A stretch of DNA of 64,000 nucleotides from JAFGPL01 sp046485045 (GTDB lineage: Bacteria; Bacteroidota; Bacteroidia; Bacteroidales; UBA10428), in NCBI GenBank assembly GCA_046485045.1, contig JAWOHT010000273.1:1-64000 (forward strand), given 5' to 3'. The position numbers were made by a program, and so were the translations under genes. Of this stretch, positions 32,698 to 41,835 are shown one piece after another. A model generated the notes under the pieces. That model worked only from the letters and a program-made list of their open reading frames with translations. It searched no databases and was not told where the DNA came from. Numbering within the stretch: position 1 is the stretch's first letter; each line of letters starts with the position of its first letter.

Positions 32698-33870
32698 CTA
32701 TCTAAACTCTCTGAATTTGTCAAAATCAAGGCCCAGGGTAAACCTCATGGTGCTGGCAAGGGGATTGGTACGGCCCGAAGTTGGTATGAGGTAGGCAAAA
32801 TCAAGAGAGAAAACGTTTAGTTTCAGACCTATACCTGCTGTAAAATATTTTCTGTTGCCTTTGTCCTGATGCTCGTGAAAATACCCGGCCCTTATAGCAA
32901 ACTGGTCGCGGTACCAGTATTCTGCACCAACAGAAATCATGATCTCATTTATTTCTTCTTTGAAACCGTTCGGGGCATCATAGAAAGATTGTATCCAGCT
33001 TAGTGGAAGGGATTTTGGAGCTTCAAGCCCGTAAACAACCGAATCAATCATTATTTGAGGTGATGGTACAAGCAGCTTATTGAAATCAGTGGCAAAACTA
33101 ATATTATTATAATCATCGAGTTCAAGCGTTAACCGTCCGCCAATTCTAAGATTGGCAGGAATAAACTGCTTTTCCGAATCATCGGTATAAGAGATGGGTG
33201 TACCGAGGTTTGACAGGCAAACCCCCCAGGCATACTGGCTGGGTTTGCCATCTATTTCTATATCTTTTTGATAATAAACAGCAAGGTCGGCAGCAAATGA
33301 AATGCCGGCATTGTATTCCTGCCCCATTACTGTTCCGCCACCTGTTATGTCAGAGCGTATAAATCTGAGTGTAAGGGCACTCGAAAGATTGTCGGTGAAC
33401 AACCTTGAATAAGCGGCATCAATTGTAAACTCGTTGGGAGTGTATTGACCTACATAATCTCCCCAATCGTTTCTGAAAATCAGGTCTCCTAAAGAAAAGT
33501 ACAACAAAGATGCACTTAGTACCTGTCTGTCATCGAAACGTTTGTAAAAATTAAGGTATGCAAGGTTGATGTCAGGAACCAGATTTCTTAACCAGGGTGT
33601 ATAAGATAGCGAAAGTCCCATTTCACCGGGTAAAAAAGCATATTTTGCAGCATTCCAGTGTTGAGAGTTGGCATCGGGAGATGTAGCAACCCCGGCATCA
33701 CCCATAGCACCTGCCCTTGAATCGGGGGCTATTGAAAGAAAAGGAACAGTGGAATGGATAACATTTTGTTCACCGCTCAATAATCTTGACACAGGACTGT
33801 TCTGGGAAAAGCCAAAGGTAGATATCAGTGTGCAAGACAATACACTGATAACGAATCTTTTTACAATCAT
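32698..33870 (-). CDS. porV: Type IX secretion outer-membrane protein PorV (LptO)
   Basis: 390 residues from the ATG at 33870; the longer frame to 33906 contains a perfect promoter -7 element and spoils the signal peptide. Signal MIVKRFVISVLSCTLISTFG, then the PorV hallmark SIAPDSRAGAMGDAGVATSP with DANSQHWNAAKYAF, repeated barrel strands, and a C-terminus with LDFAYLIPTSG and FTLGLDF. PorV is the shuttle that delivers T9SS cargo to the attachment complex with PorU. It sits between porU and ispF, all leftward. Confidence 0.94.
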   Translation of the reverse strand: MIVKRFVISVLSCTLISTFGFSQNSPVSRLLSGEQNVIHSTVPFLSIAPDSRAGAMGDAGVATSPDANSQHWNAAKYAFLPGEMGLSLSYTPWLRNLVPDINLAYLNFYKRFDDRQVLSASLLYFSLGDLIFRNDWGDYVGQYTPNEFTIDAAYSRLFTDNLSSALTLRFIRSDITGGGTVMGQEYNAGISFAADLAVYYQKDIEIDGKPSQYAWGVCLSNLGTPISYTDDSEKQFIPANLRIGGRLTLELDDYNNISFATDFNKLLVPSPQIMIDSVVYGLEAPKSLPLSWIQSFYDAPNGFKEEINEIMISVGAEYWYRDQFAIRAGYFHEHQDKGNRKYFTAGIGLKLNVFSLDFAYLIPTSGRTNPLASTMRFTLGLDFDKFREFR

Positions 33871-33892
33871 TATTTTTTTAATTTTTGTGGAG

Positions 33893-33900
33893 CAAATATA
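33893..33900 (-). promoter_or_regulatory. Candidate -7 element of porV
   Basis: Minus strand TATATTTG, 22 bases before the porV ATG at 33870 and after the porU stop, so porV can be transcribed apart from porU. Confidence 0.45.
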
Positions 33901-33931
33901 AAACATAATATTACAATTTGAAATTGATAAA

Positions 33932-36900
33932 CTATTTTAATATCATTAACTTTTCGAATTTTACGGCATAGAGACCATCTGAATTTTCAACCGTAACGCG
34001 ATACGGATAAATGCCATTCGGCAGTTTGTTGCCATATTCATCTGTGCCGTCCCATTCAATTGGTTCTGATCTGTAACCCGTAGCATAAGAATTAAGATTT
34101 ATCATACGGACAACCCTTCCTGAAAAATCAAAAATTTCTATCTTAATTAACAGCTCATCATCTGGATTATTGTGTTCGAACTGAAAAATTGTATGCTCGT
34201 TGAACGGATTTGGATAATTGTATACTTTTTCGAGAACCAGTGCATTTGCATCAAGTACTCTGAAACTGATCATTTTCTCGGAAGAATTATTGAAAATGTC
34301 CCATACCTTTACATGAATGGTGTGTATTCCCGGCTTAATATCAATCAACTGGTACATCACTTCACCGCTACGGTAATCATCTTTCTGCGACTGGTAGTAG
34401 TCGTTCATAACCAATGGATTGGAGGTGTTGTTGTTCAGAACGGCTACAATATCGTGCCCTATTCCATTGCCTGTTGTATTAATGCCGTGTTCATCGAATA
34501 CTTTAACGTAGACTTTTGGGTCTTTATCAGAAATTCCTCCATCCCTGAAGTATTCATTATTCAGGTAGAGTTCTATTTCGGGTCCGGTATTGTCTTGATC
34601 CATCAGGTCTGAAGTACCCCCAATTAAAAAGTTGCTGAAATAGCCGTTGGCGTCAATCAGGTCATTGTATGCATAATAGTTAATTTTACCTTTTCCGATT
34701 GTGTAAGAGATGTCTTTTGGAACGATAAATGTAAATTTAAACCTTCCGTTAGTAATACTGGCTTTACCCCTGAAGAGCAGGTTTTCCTGCACCTGGAAAT
34801 TATATGGTCTTGAGCCTACATCGTTTTGCAAAGTGGTTACCTGTTGAACCTTATCAAAAACTGAGGGGATGATCGTTCCGTTGAAATCTTCATAAAGAAC
34901 ACTGTCTTTGGTCTGGATATGGCCGCTGACTGTGAGTTGCATAAAAGCTTTAATGGTGTCGTTCGCAATGGAAACATGATTTCCGTTGATTGAGTCGGTT
35001 ACAATGTTGAAATCAGGATAGGCGAGGTCCATCGCCGGGTTTCCAAGCAGTGTAAAATTCATTTTATTGTTGTCTCCCCCGATTGCATTCTTTGTAAACC
35101 TTATAATATCACCCAGCCTCCGGCGGCTACCATCTTCATTGGTCTTGAATGCGTTGTAGTAAAAATGGCGGTTGAGGTAATGGTTACTATGCGAGTATAC
35201 CACCCTTGTTGTTGAAAGAAGGGCAATAGCCCCTCCGTCAGGGTTCAACAAGGCAACTTCGCCGGCAGAGGTCATCTCTTTGGGTTTACCATCTTCACTA
35301 TCAATAGTCATGTCGTCCCAACGACTAAATTCACAGGTTGCAGTAATAAACAGAGGATATTTGTTCTTGTTCCTGAGCTTTTCCAGGTCTTGTTTTATGA
35401 GTATCTGCTCTTCGGTAATTCCGTTTTCACTGCCATGTCCGGTATAGTTGAATATCAGCAGTCCCCTGTTAAAATTGTCATGTATGGCCCTGTTTACATC
35501 GGGGTACCTGTTTCCGGTCGAAGATGTAACCTGCTTGTAGGCATCGAGCAATATCTTTTTCACTACAAACTCGGGATGATTTGCCCTGATATAATCTGCC
35601 AGTTCATTTGCCTGGTCCATATGTGTGTTACCATCCTGATCGTCGCCTACAAACAGCATTGTGTTTCTCCAATCCTGTTTTGTTTCGGGAGAATTGTAAG
35701 CGAGTATTTTATCTACCATGTTTTTAGCTTCAACAGTATCACCGGCGGGCAAACGCCCTATGCCGATATCAAGGTAATAATAGTGCATCGAGTCGTTTCC
35801 TCCTTCATGTTTGTCAAGAAAGCCAAAAAAGTCATCAGAGACATATGAGGTTGTGTGCCCCAGTGAGGCTGTTGACTGGTAGGTAGGGATATAATTCGGG
35901 TTGCCTTCAGCATTTAATATATTATTATAAGAGCCATCACCAAAAAGGAGTAAATATCTCAGGCTGTTTTCACCATTTTGCGACCTGTCATAGATCATCC
36001 TTGCAAAATCTCTTATAGCGCTTACATCAGGCATGCCTGAAGAAAACTCGTTGTATACTTTTTCTGTTGTGGTGGCAATTACGCTGAAATTGTCCTTTTG
36101 CCTGTGATAGTCAGCAATTCTCTCAGCCTGGTGGAGAAATAACGGATGAGAAACTATGATCATTTTATGGGGGCTTAAACCATGTAGGTTTTGGTTTTCC
36201 ACCAGATTATTCGCCAGAATAACAGGTTTCAGAAAAGTTGTCTGAAGGTCAAATGCAACAAATTCCCTCAAAACCGATGATTCTGCCCTGAAGGTAACTA
36301 CCTGGCCCGATTGAGAGGCAGCAACCGATTTAATATTGTAAATATCGGTTATATCCCAAACAATGGTCTGATTGCCACTGTTTTGAATTTTAAATTCTGC
36401 AATATTTCCCTCTGCGACCGACCGGATATCCCTGAAAAATAAAGGTTTTTCGGAGAAAGTGAGCGACCTGCGGGCATTTACTGTTATGTAATCGAGCCAT
36501 CCCTCATCCGACTCCTCAGTTTTATTGTAAGAAACTTTCACAGCAATGTTTTCTTCACTGGTATTCAACCGCATGGTTTTCTGCCCCTGTTTCGCGTGCG
36601 TGCCAACATTATACGTTATATCCACACTGCCGATATCAATATAATCTGTAAACTGGTTATTAATATTAAAGGTAAATGTACGCTGCTTAGCCGAACGGCT
36701 GATTACATTCGATATTACAGCTACTTCAGAGCCCGGCACAAGATTTGGAAACCTGAATGTAGTGTCGTATGATTGACCGTAACCAATTTTTTCTCCAACC
36801 CATTGCCTTCCGGATTTTAATAAGTTGTAAAGATTTCTTTCCTGATATTCATATGCATTAAATGAGGTTACGGAGATATTTGCCGGGGAAGCTATTTGTT

Positions 36901-37786
36901 CAGCTGCAGTTATTCTTTTGCCGGGGCCAGACGATGAGGTGAGGAAATAATATGCATACTGTGAATAATCATTAATGGTATGCTGAAATATCGAATCAAC
37001 ACTGTTAAATCTCCAGTTTACCATTCCCCGGGCATAAAATAATATATAATCACCCTGGTTAAAAATACCATCGCTGCCTTTCTCCATAAAAATGGCATTC
37101 TCTGCCAGGTCATCCACGCGTGGTTCCCTGTTCATTAGCGGAACTGCTTTTCCGCCATTGCCATAAACCCTTACATTGGCCGGATTGGATATGCCTATAT
37201 TTTGAAGGTCGGCATAAGTGAGTTTGTATATTCCTGTTTGTGCTATCTTTATCTTATGCCATGTACCAGATGCAAGTACCGATTCTGTGGCAAATTCTTC
37301 GGTGATATCAGTGGGGGCAGCAACTGCACGTGAACCTGTTTCAGGCGCTATTTCAATTGAAAATGAGACAAGCCTTTCGACTTGTCCTGTTACAGGATTT
37401 TTTCGCAAGGGTAAAATACTTAAAAGTGCCTGCTCTTTTTTAAAATTATAAACCCTGTTCACACTTACCTTAATATCAGCAGACAGTTCATCAAGCATTG
37501 GTATATTCACCAAATCTTCAGCCGAAACTGTTTGATATACACGATTTTGTATATTAATTTTTTGCAGGTTATAATAATCCCGGATTGATAACAGTTCATT
37601 ATAGTATGGGAAGAGGCTATTTGGATTTTCATAAACAGCATCTTCAAAAAAAAGATAGTTCCTTGATATTTCGGCATCTGACAATACTTTTTTGCTGCTT
37701 TGCCAATCCAGCGATCTATCTAAAACCCGGTTCTGGCCATGTAGCTGAAGAGATATTAATGTTAATAAAATAAATAGGTTCTTCAT
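33932..37786 (-). CDS. porU: Type IX secretion system sortase PorU (C25 gingipain-like)
   Basis: 1284 residues, usual PorU size. Signal peptide (LFILLTLISLQLHGQ); an N-terminal beta-rich region to about residue 530; a C25 peptidase domain about 535-960 with the catalytic dyad visible as H784 in FNYTGHGSENG and C818 in FITATCEFSRWDD; then Ig-like regions and a C-terminal CTD/FlgD-like domain (KVYNYPNPFNEHTIFQFEH to NGIYPYRVTV). PorU removes CTD signals of cargo at the cell surface and attaches them to A-LPS. Divergent from the PorP/SprF gene, upstream of porV. Confidence 0.96.
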   Translation of the reverse strand: MKNLFILLTLISLQLHGQNRVLDRSLDWQSSKKVLSDAEISRNYLFFEDAVYENPNSLFPYYNELLSIRDYYNLQKINIQNRVYQTVSAEDLVNIPMLDELSADIKVSVNRVYNFKKEQALLSILPLRKNPVTGQVERLVSFSIEIAPETGSRAVAAPTDITEEFATESVLASGTWHKIKIAQTGIYKLTYADLQNIGISNPANVRVYGNGGKAVPLMNREPRVDDLAENAIFMEKGSDGIFNQGDYILFYARGMVNWRFNSVDSIFQHTINDYSQYAYYFLTSSSGPGKRITAAEQIASPANISVTSFNAYEYQERNLYNLLKSGRQWVGEKIGYGQSYDTTFRFPNLVPGSEVAVISNVISRSAKQRTFTFNINNQFTDYIDIGSVDITYNVGTHAKQGQKTMRLNTSEENIAVKVSYNKTEESDEGWLDYITVNARRSLTFSEKPLFFRDIRSVAEGNIAEFKIQNSGNQTIVWDITDIYNIKSVAASQSGQVVTFRAESSVLREFVAFDLQTTFLKPVILANNLVENQNLHGLSPHKMIIVSHPLFLHQAERIADYHRQKDNFSVIATTTEKVYNEFSSGMPDVSAIRDFARMIYDRSQNGENSLRYLLLFGDGSYNNILNAEGNPNYIPTYQSTASLGHTTSYVSDDFFGFLDKHEGGNDSMHYYYLDIGIGRLPAGDTVEAKNMVDKILAYNSPETKQDWRNTMLFVGDDQDGNTHMDQANELADYIRANHPEFVVKKILLDAYKQVTSSTGNRYPDVNRAIHDNFNRGLLIFNYTGHGSENGITEEQILIKQDLEKLRNKNKYPLFITATCEFSRWDDMTIDSEDGKPKEMTSAGEVALLNPDGGAIALLSTTRVVYSHSNHYLNRHFYYNAFKTNEDGSRRRLGDIIRFTKNAIGGDNNKMNFTLLGNPAMDLAYPDFNIVTDSINGNHVSIANDTIKAFMQLTVSGHIQTKDSVLYEDFNGTIIPSVFDKVQQVTTLQNDVGSRPYNFQVQENLLFRGKASITNGRFKFTFIVPKDISYTIGKGKINYYAYNDLIDANGYFSNFLIGGTSDLMDQDNTGPEIELYLNNEYFRDGGISDKDPKVYVKVFDEHGINTTGNGIGHDIVAVLNNNTSNPLVMNDYYQSQKDDYRSGEVMYQLIDIKPGIHTIHVKVWDIFNNSSEKMISFRVLDANALVLEKVYNYPNPFNEHTIFQFEHNNPDDELLIKIEIFDFSGRVVRMINLNSYATGYRSEPIEWDGTDEYGNKLPNGIYPYRVTVENSDGLYAVKFEKLMILK

Positions 37787-37916
37787 GAGATTATTGCTAT
37801 TTTTTCACGAAAATAATAAAATTAAATACGCCAGGGCATATGTAAATACGTATCAAAAATTTTAAACGTATATCATATGTTATTATTGTATAACAAAAAA
37901 TTACGAAAAGAGTTAA

Positions 37917-38891
37917 TTGAGAAAAATAGTTGTCATATTGCTCCTTATGGCTGTAAACTTGCATCAACATGCACAGGACCAGCATTATTCTGGTTTTCTG
38001 CCAACCCTTGTTTACACTAATCCTTCGTGCATTTCTGCAGCAGACGGTATGCAGTTTGGTGCAACCTACAGAAACCAGTGGCCGGGGCTTAACAATGTTT
38101 TTTCAACCTACAGCGCAGCATTTATTATGCCTGTAGAAAACCTGAATAGTTCGTTCGGACTGAGCCTGGTTCATGATAATCAGGGCCAGGGGAGTTTACT
38201 CAAATCTTCATTAAACGGAATATATGCCTATACGATAGGAGTATCTGATAATATTGATGTATCTGCCGGTTTGGGATTATCGTACGTTTTCCGGAGTGTC
38301 AGCGGGAACAACCTGATATTTGAATCTGACCTCACCGGGGCTCCTGCAATCACCGAACCTCTAAATTATGATCATTTCAGGTCGGGCTATGGAGATTTTT
38401 CACTGGGTTTTTCGGTTTATTTTAAAGATATTTTCTTTTCAGGTGTTTCAGTGAACCACATCACCAGGCCTGACGAACACCAGGGAGCATCGGGATTAAA
38501 TTCACTTGCAAGAAGATACTCGTTGTATGCCGGAGGCATGGTTAATATGTCCCCGGGCAGGAATAGCCGGGATATATTTTTACTACCGGGTATAATTGTG
38601 CAACAGCAGCAACATTACCTTGAACTCTATTACGGAGCAAATTGCAGGATAGATCCAATTATTTTCGGGCTCTGGGCTCGTCAGGATTTAAATTTTCATT
38701 TTGATGCTATTGTCCTGAATACAGGATTTACATGGCAGCAATACAATATATATTACAGTTACGACGTTAATGTTCAAAGCATGAAATTTTTTTCTGCAGG
38801 AATGGGCGCACACGAAGTAACATTTTTAATCAATTTTCAGTATAATGTGAAAAGAAATAAAAGAGGAGCAATAAAATGCCCGAAGATTTAG
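37917..38891 (+). CDS. PorP/SprF-family type IX secretion membrane protein
   Basis: 324 residues from a TTG start: the first in-frame ATG is 11 codons in and would destroy the signal peptide (KIVVILLLMAVNLHQHAQ). The mature start DQHYSGFLPTLVYTNPSCIS and GMQFGATYRNQWPGL are the PorP/SprF signature, followed by barrel strands (GYGDFSLGFSVYF, MVNMSPGRNSRDIFLLPGI) and a final VTFLINFQYN. In Flavobacterium SprF-type proteins partner individual secreted adhesins (known). Divergent from porU and 70 bases before gldJ. Confidence 0.9.
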   Translation: MRKIVVILLLMAVNLHQHAQDQHYSGFLPTLVYTNPSCISAADGMQFGATYRNQWPGLNNVFSTYSAAFIMPVENLNSSFGLSLVHDNQGQGSLLKSSLNGIYAYTIGVSDNIDVSAGLGLSYVFRSVSGNNLIFESDLTGAPAITEPLNYDHFRSGYGDFSLGFSVYFKDIFFSGVSVNHITRPDEHQGASGLNSLARRYSLYAGGMVNMSPGRNSRDIFLLPGIIVQQQQHYLELYYGANCRIDPIIFGLWARQDLNFHFDAIVLNTGFTWQQYNIYYSYDVNVQSMKFFSAGMGAHEVTFLINFQYNVKRNKRGAIKCPKI

Positions 38892-38908
38892 TTATTTTTG
38901 GGGAATTG

Positions 38909-38940
38909 TTGTAAATTAGATATTAAAATTATTATATTTG
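38909..38940 (+). promoter_or_regulatory. Promoter of gldJ
   Basis: TTG at 38909-38911, a 21-base spacer, then TATATTTG at 38933-38940, 21 bases before the ATG at 38962. A longer frame with a TTG start at 38938 overlaps the -7 element and is rejected. Confidence 0.55.
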
Positions 38941-38961
38941 AATAATAAAAACCGTAATACC

Positions 38962-40458
38962 ATGAACATCAAGTATTCTGCTTTTGTGAAGTGTATAATA
39001 TTGATTTTAATAATTTCAGCCTGTGGCGGAGGCGGAGCACGGAAAGTATCCACCACTACCGGTTGGAACTACAATGACCGTGAGTCTGGAGGTTTTGAAG
39101 TAAAATTCGGCTATGATCAGGAAACCGGTCCCGGGCTTGTTTTTATTGAAGGTGGTACGTTTTCGATGGGCCGGGTTGAACAAGACCTGCTTTACCAGTG
39201 GAACAACGTTCCCAGAAGAGTAACTGTTACATCGTTCTATATGGACCAGACCGAAGTAAGAAATGTTGATTACAGGGAATATCTATGGTGGATACAAAGG
39301 GTATTTGTTGATTATCCTGAAGTATATAAAAAGGCTGTGCCGGATACCCTTGTCTGGAGAAGGCCAATGGCTTACAACGAGCCTTATGTGCTCTACTATT
39401 TCAGGCACCCTGCATATAACGATTATCCTGTTGTTGGTGTTAACTGGTTGCAAGCCAGTGATTATTGCGCCTGGAGAACCGACAGGGTGAACGAAGGTAT
39501 TTTGATACGTGAAGGCATCCTTAATCCAGACCCAAATCAGCTTGGCGAAGAGAATTTCAATACCGACGCATATCTTGCCGGTCAATATTTAGGTTTGGTT
39601 AACAAAAACCTGCCGTCACTTGATCCGAATAAAGAATTCAGAAGCGTGCAGCTTGAAGACGGAATGCTACTGCCAAAATACAGGCTCCCTACCGAAGCAG
39701 AATGGGAGTTTTCAGCACTCTCTTTATTAGGCAATTCTTATGAAGAAAGAATATATGAAAGAAGGATTTATCCGTGGGATGGCCACAATGTAAGAAACGA
39801 TGCCAAGAAATACAGGGGCCAGATAAGGGCAAACTTTGTTCGTGGAAAGGGTGACTATATGGGTGTGGCAGGCGACCTGAACGATAATGCACCAATACCC
39901 TCGCCGGTTGAATCATACTGGCCGAACGATTATGGGCTGTATTGTATGGCCGGCAATGTAAATGAATGGGTAGAAGATGTCTACAGGCCTTTGACATTTG
40001 AAGATTTTGACGAATTGAACCCGTTCCGTGGCAATGTTTTCATGACACATGAGACCGACGAAGAGGGAAATCTTGCCGAAAAAGACAGTCTTGGACGTCT
40101 GAAATACCGCCCTGTTACCGAAGAAGAGGCGATTAACAGGTGGAACTACAAAAAGTCGTACTATAAAAACTATAAAGATGGTGATTATGAATCGAGTGTG
40201 ATAGACGGTGAAAACTGGTCTATGGATTCAAAAGCACAAACCAACGATTCAAGAAGAATGTATGTACGTGATATCGAAGGCCAGGAAGCTGCTTCTTTGA
40301 TTACCGACAGATCAAGGGTTTACAAAGGTGGCTCATGGCGAGACAGGGCATATTGGCTAAGCCCCGGTACCAGAAGATTTCTTGACGAAAGCCAGTCACG
40401 CGACGATCTTGGTTTCCGCTGCGCAATGACCAGGGTTGGTACACCGGCTGGTTTCTAA
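38962..40458 (+). CDS. gldJ: Gliding/T9SS lipoprotein GldJ
   Basis: 498 residues. Lipobox ILIISAC with lipidated Cys21. The formylglycine-generating-enzyme (SUMF1) fold spans most of the protein: PGLVFIEGGTFSMGRVEQD, FYMDQTEVRNVDYREYLWW, PVVGVNWLQASDYCAWRTDR, PTEAEWEFSAL, YCMAGNVNEWVEDVYRP, VYKGGSWRDRAYWLSPGTRR. The N-terminal TGWNYNDRESGGFEV and length fit GldJ rather than GldK. GldJ supports GldK stability and gliding/T9SS in Flavobacterium, where porV-porU-gldJ are neighbours (from memory). Followed by a terminator and murF. Confidence 0.9.
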   Translation: MNIKYSAFVKCIILILIISACGGGGARKVSTTTGWNYNDRESGGFEVKFGYDQETGPGLVFIEGGTFSMGRVEQDLLYQWNNVPRRVTVTSFYMDQTEVRNVDYREYLWWIQRVFVDYPEVYKKAVPDTLVWRRPMAYNEPYVLYYFRHPAYNDYPVVGVNWLQASDYCAWRTDRVNEGILIREGILNPDPNQLGEENFNTDAYLAGQYLGLVNKNLPSLDPNKEFRSVQLEDGMLLPKYRLPTEAEWEFSALSLLGNSYEERIYERRIYPWDGHNVRNDAKKYRGQIRANFVRGKGDYMGVAGDLNDNAPIPSPVESYWPNDYGLYCMAGNVNEWVEDVYRPLTFEDFDELNPFRGNVFMTHETDEEGNLAEKDSLGRLKYRPVTEEEAINRWNYKKSYYKNYKDGDYESSVIDGENWSMDSKAQTNDSRRMYVRDIEGQEAASLITDRSRVYKGGSWRDRAYWLSPGTRRFLDESQSRDDLGFRCAMTRVGTPAGF

Positions 40459-40476
40459 AAAATATTCTTTTATCAT

Positions 40477-40509
40477 AAAAAACCTCATTAGTAATAATGA
40501 GGTTTTTTT
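40477..40509 (+). terminator. Rho-independent terminator after gldJ
   Basis: Perfect 14-base arms AAAAAACCTCATTA (40477-40490) and 40495-40508 around a four-base loop, ending in seven T. A murF frame that opens inside the hairpin (40497) is not the true start. Confidence 0.88.
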
Positions 40510-40526
40510 ATATCAATTTTGTGCCT

Positions 40527-41816
40527 ATGACAACGATTGAGGAATTATACAAAGTATTCTGTTCTCATCCGGTAATTACAACAGATTCGCGGAATATTCC
40601 CAACGATTCTGTATTTTTTGCAATCAGGGGGCCTCATTTCGATGGGAATGATTATGCAGTGGAAGCACTTGAAAAAGGAGCTGCCTATGCTATTGTTGAC
40701 AAACAGTTAAATATACATTCGCAACGGCTGATAAGGGTTAAGGATACATTAATTGCTTTGCAGCAATTGGCCAATCATCACCGTAAGATTCTTGGAACGA
40801 ACATTTTGGCCTTGACAGGTTCGAATGGAAAAACCACAACCAAAGAACTTTGCAAATCGGTATTGAGAAAAAAATACAATGCTTATGCCACATCCGGTAA
40901 CCTTAATAACCATATCGGGGTTCCTTTGTCATTGTTATCACTTACAGAAGATACCGGTATTGGCATTATAGAAATGGGAGCCAATCATTCAGGAGAGATA
41001 GCCGCACTTTGCCAAATTGCCTTGCCCGATTATGGCCTGATAACCAATATCGGTAAAGCCCACCTCGAAGGTTTTGGCGGTATCGAAGGGGTTGCAGCAG
41101 CCAAAGGCGAATTATTTGCCCATCTTGTTCGAAACAGCAAAACAATATTTGTGAACACAGGCAATGAATATGTAAGTTCTGTGGCACCGGAAAATTACAA
41201 AAACAGAGTGGATTATAACAATGATAATGTGTATGGTGAGTTAATTGCCAACGATCCGTATTTAAAGCTTAAGATGAGGATATTCAACGAAGAGATAGTC
41301 GTAAATACTAATCTTGTAGGAAAATATAACATCGAAAATGTGGTTGCAGCAGCAGTGGTCGGTCATTTTTTCAATATCCCCGTGAATGCTATAAAAGAAG
41401 CGATTGAGTCCTATATCCCTGAAAACTTCAGGTCTCAGTTTATAGATACGGGAAGGAATAAAGTTATTATGGATGCATACAATGCCAATCCTTCGAGCAT
41501 GAAAACAGCAGTAGAGAATTTCTTTGAGTTGAAAGCAGATAACAAGATGCTGATTTTGGGCGAGATGCTTGAATTGGGTAGTTCTTCTGAAGACGAGCAT
41601 AAGAAAATAGTAACCCTCCTTCGGGGTGAAAAAACAGGTGAGGTAATTCTGGTCGGAGATGGCTTTTCCCAACTCATTACCGATAAGCGATTCAGGTTCT
41701 ATTCCTCCGCAGATGAACTTCTTAAAAACATTAATCTCAGTGAAATACATGCTAAATATATACTCATAAAAGGTTCAAGGGGCAACAGGCTCGAAAAACT
41801 TTTACCTTTGCTCTGA
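40527..41816 (+). CDS. murF: UDP-N-acetylmuramoyl-tripeptide-D-alanyl-D-alanine ligase
   Basis: 429 residues from the ATG at 40527 (MTTIEELYKVF). Mur ligase motifs: DSRNIPNDSVFFAIRGPHFD in domain 1, ATP loop LALTGSNGKTTTKELCKSV, GIIEMGANHSGEIAAL, NIGKAHLEGFGG, and domain 3 MDAYNANPSSMKTAVENF, which is specific to MurF. Completes the UDP-MurNAc-pentapeptide in the cytoplasm. Its start lies only 18 bases after the gldJ terminator stem. A sialate esterase-like gene follows after 19 bases. Confidence 0.95.
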   Translation: MTTIEELYKVFCSHPVITTDSRNIPNDSVFFAIRGPHFDGNDYAVEALEKGAAYAIVDKQLNIHSQRLIRVKDTLIALQQLANHHRKILGTNILALTGSNGKTTTKELCKSVLRKKYNAYATSGNLNNHIGVPLSLLSLTEDTGIGIIEMGANHSGEIAALCQIALPDYGLITNIGKAHLEGFGGIEGVAAAKGELFAHLVRNSKTIFVNTGNEYVSSVAPENYKNRVDYNNDNVYGELIANDPYLKLKMRIFNEEIVVNTNLVGKYNIENVVAAAVVGHFFNIPVNAIKEAIESYIPENFRSQFIDTGRNKVIMDAYNANPSSMKTAVENFFELKADNKMLILGEMLELGSSSEDEHKKIVTLLRGEKTGEVILVGDGFSQLITDKRFRFYSSADELLKNINLSEIHAKYILIKGSRGNRLEKLLPLL

Positions 41817-41835
41817 TCATTGTTAACTAATAGAT

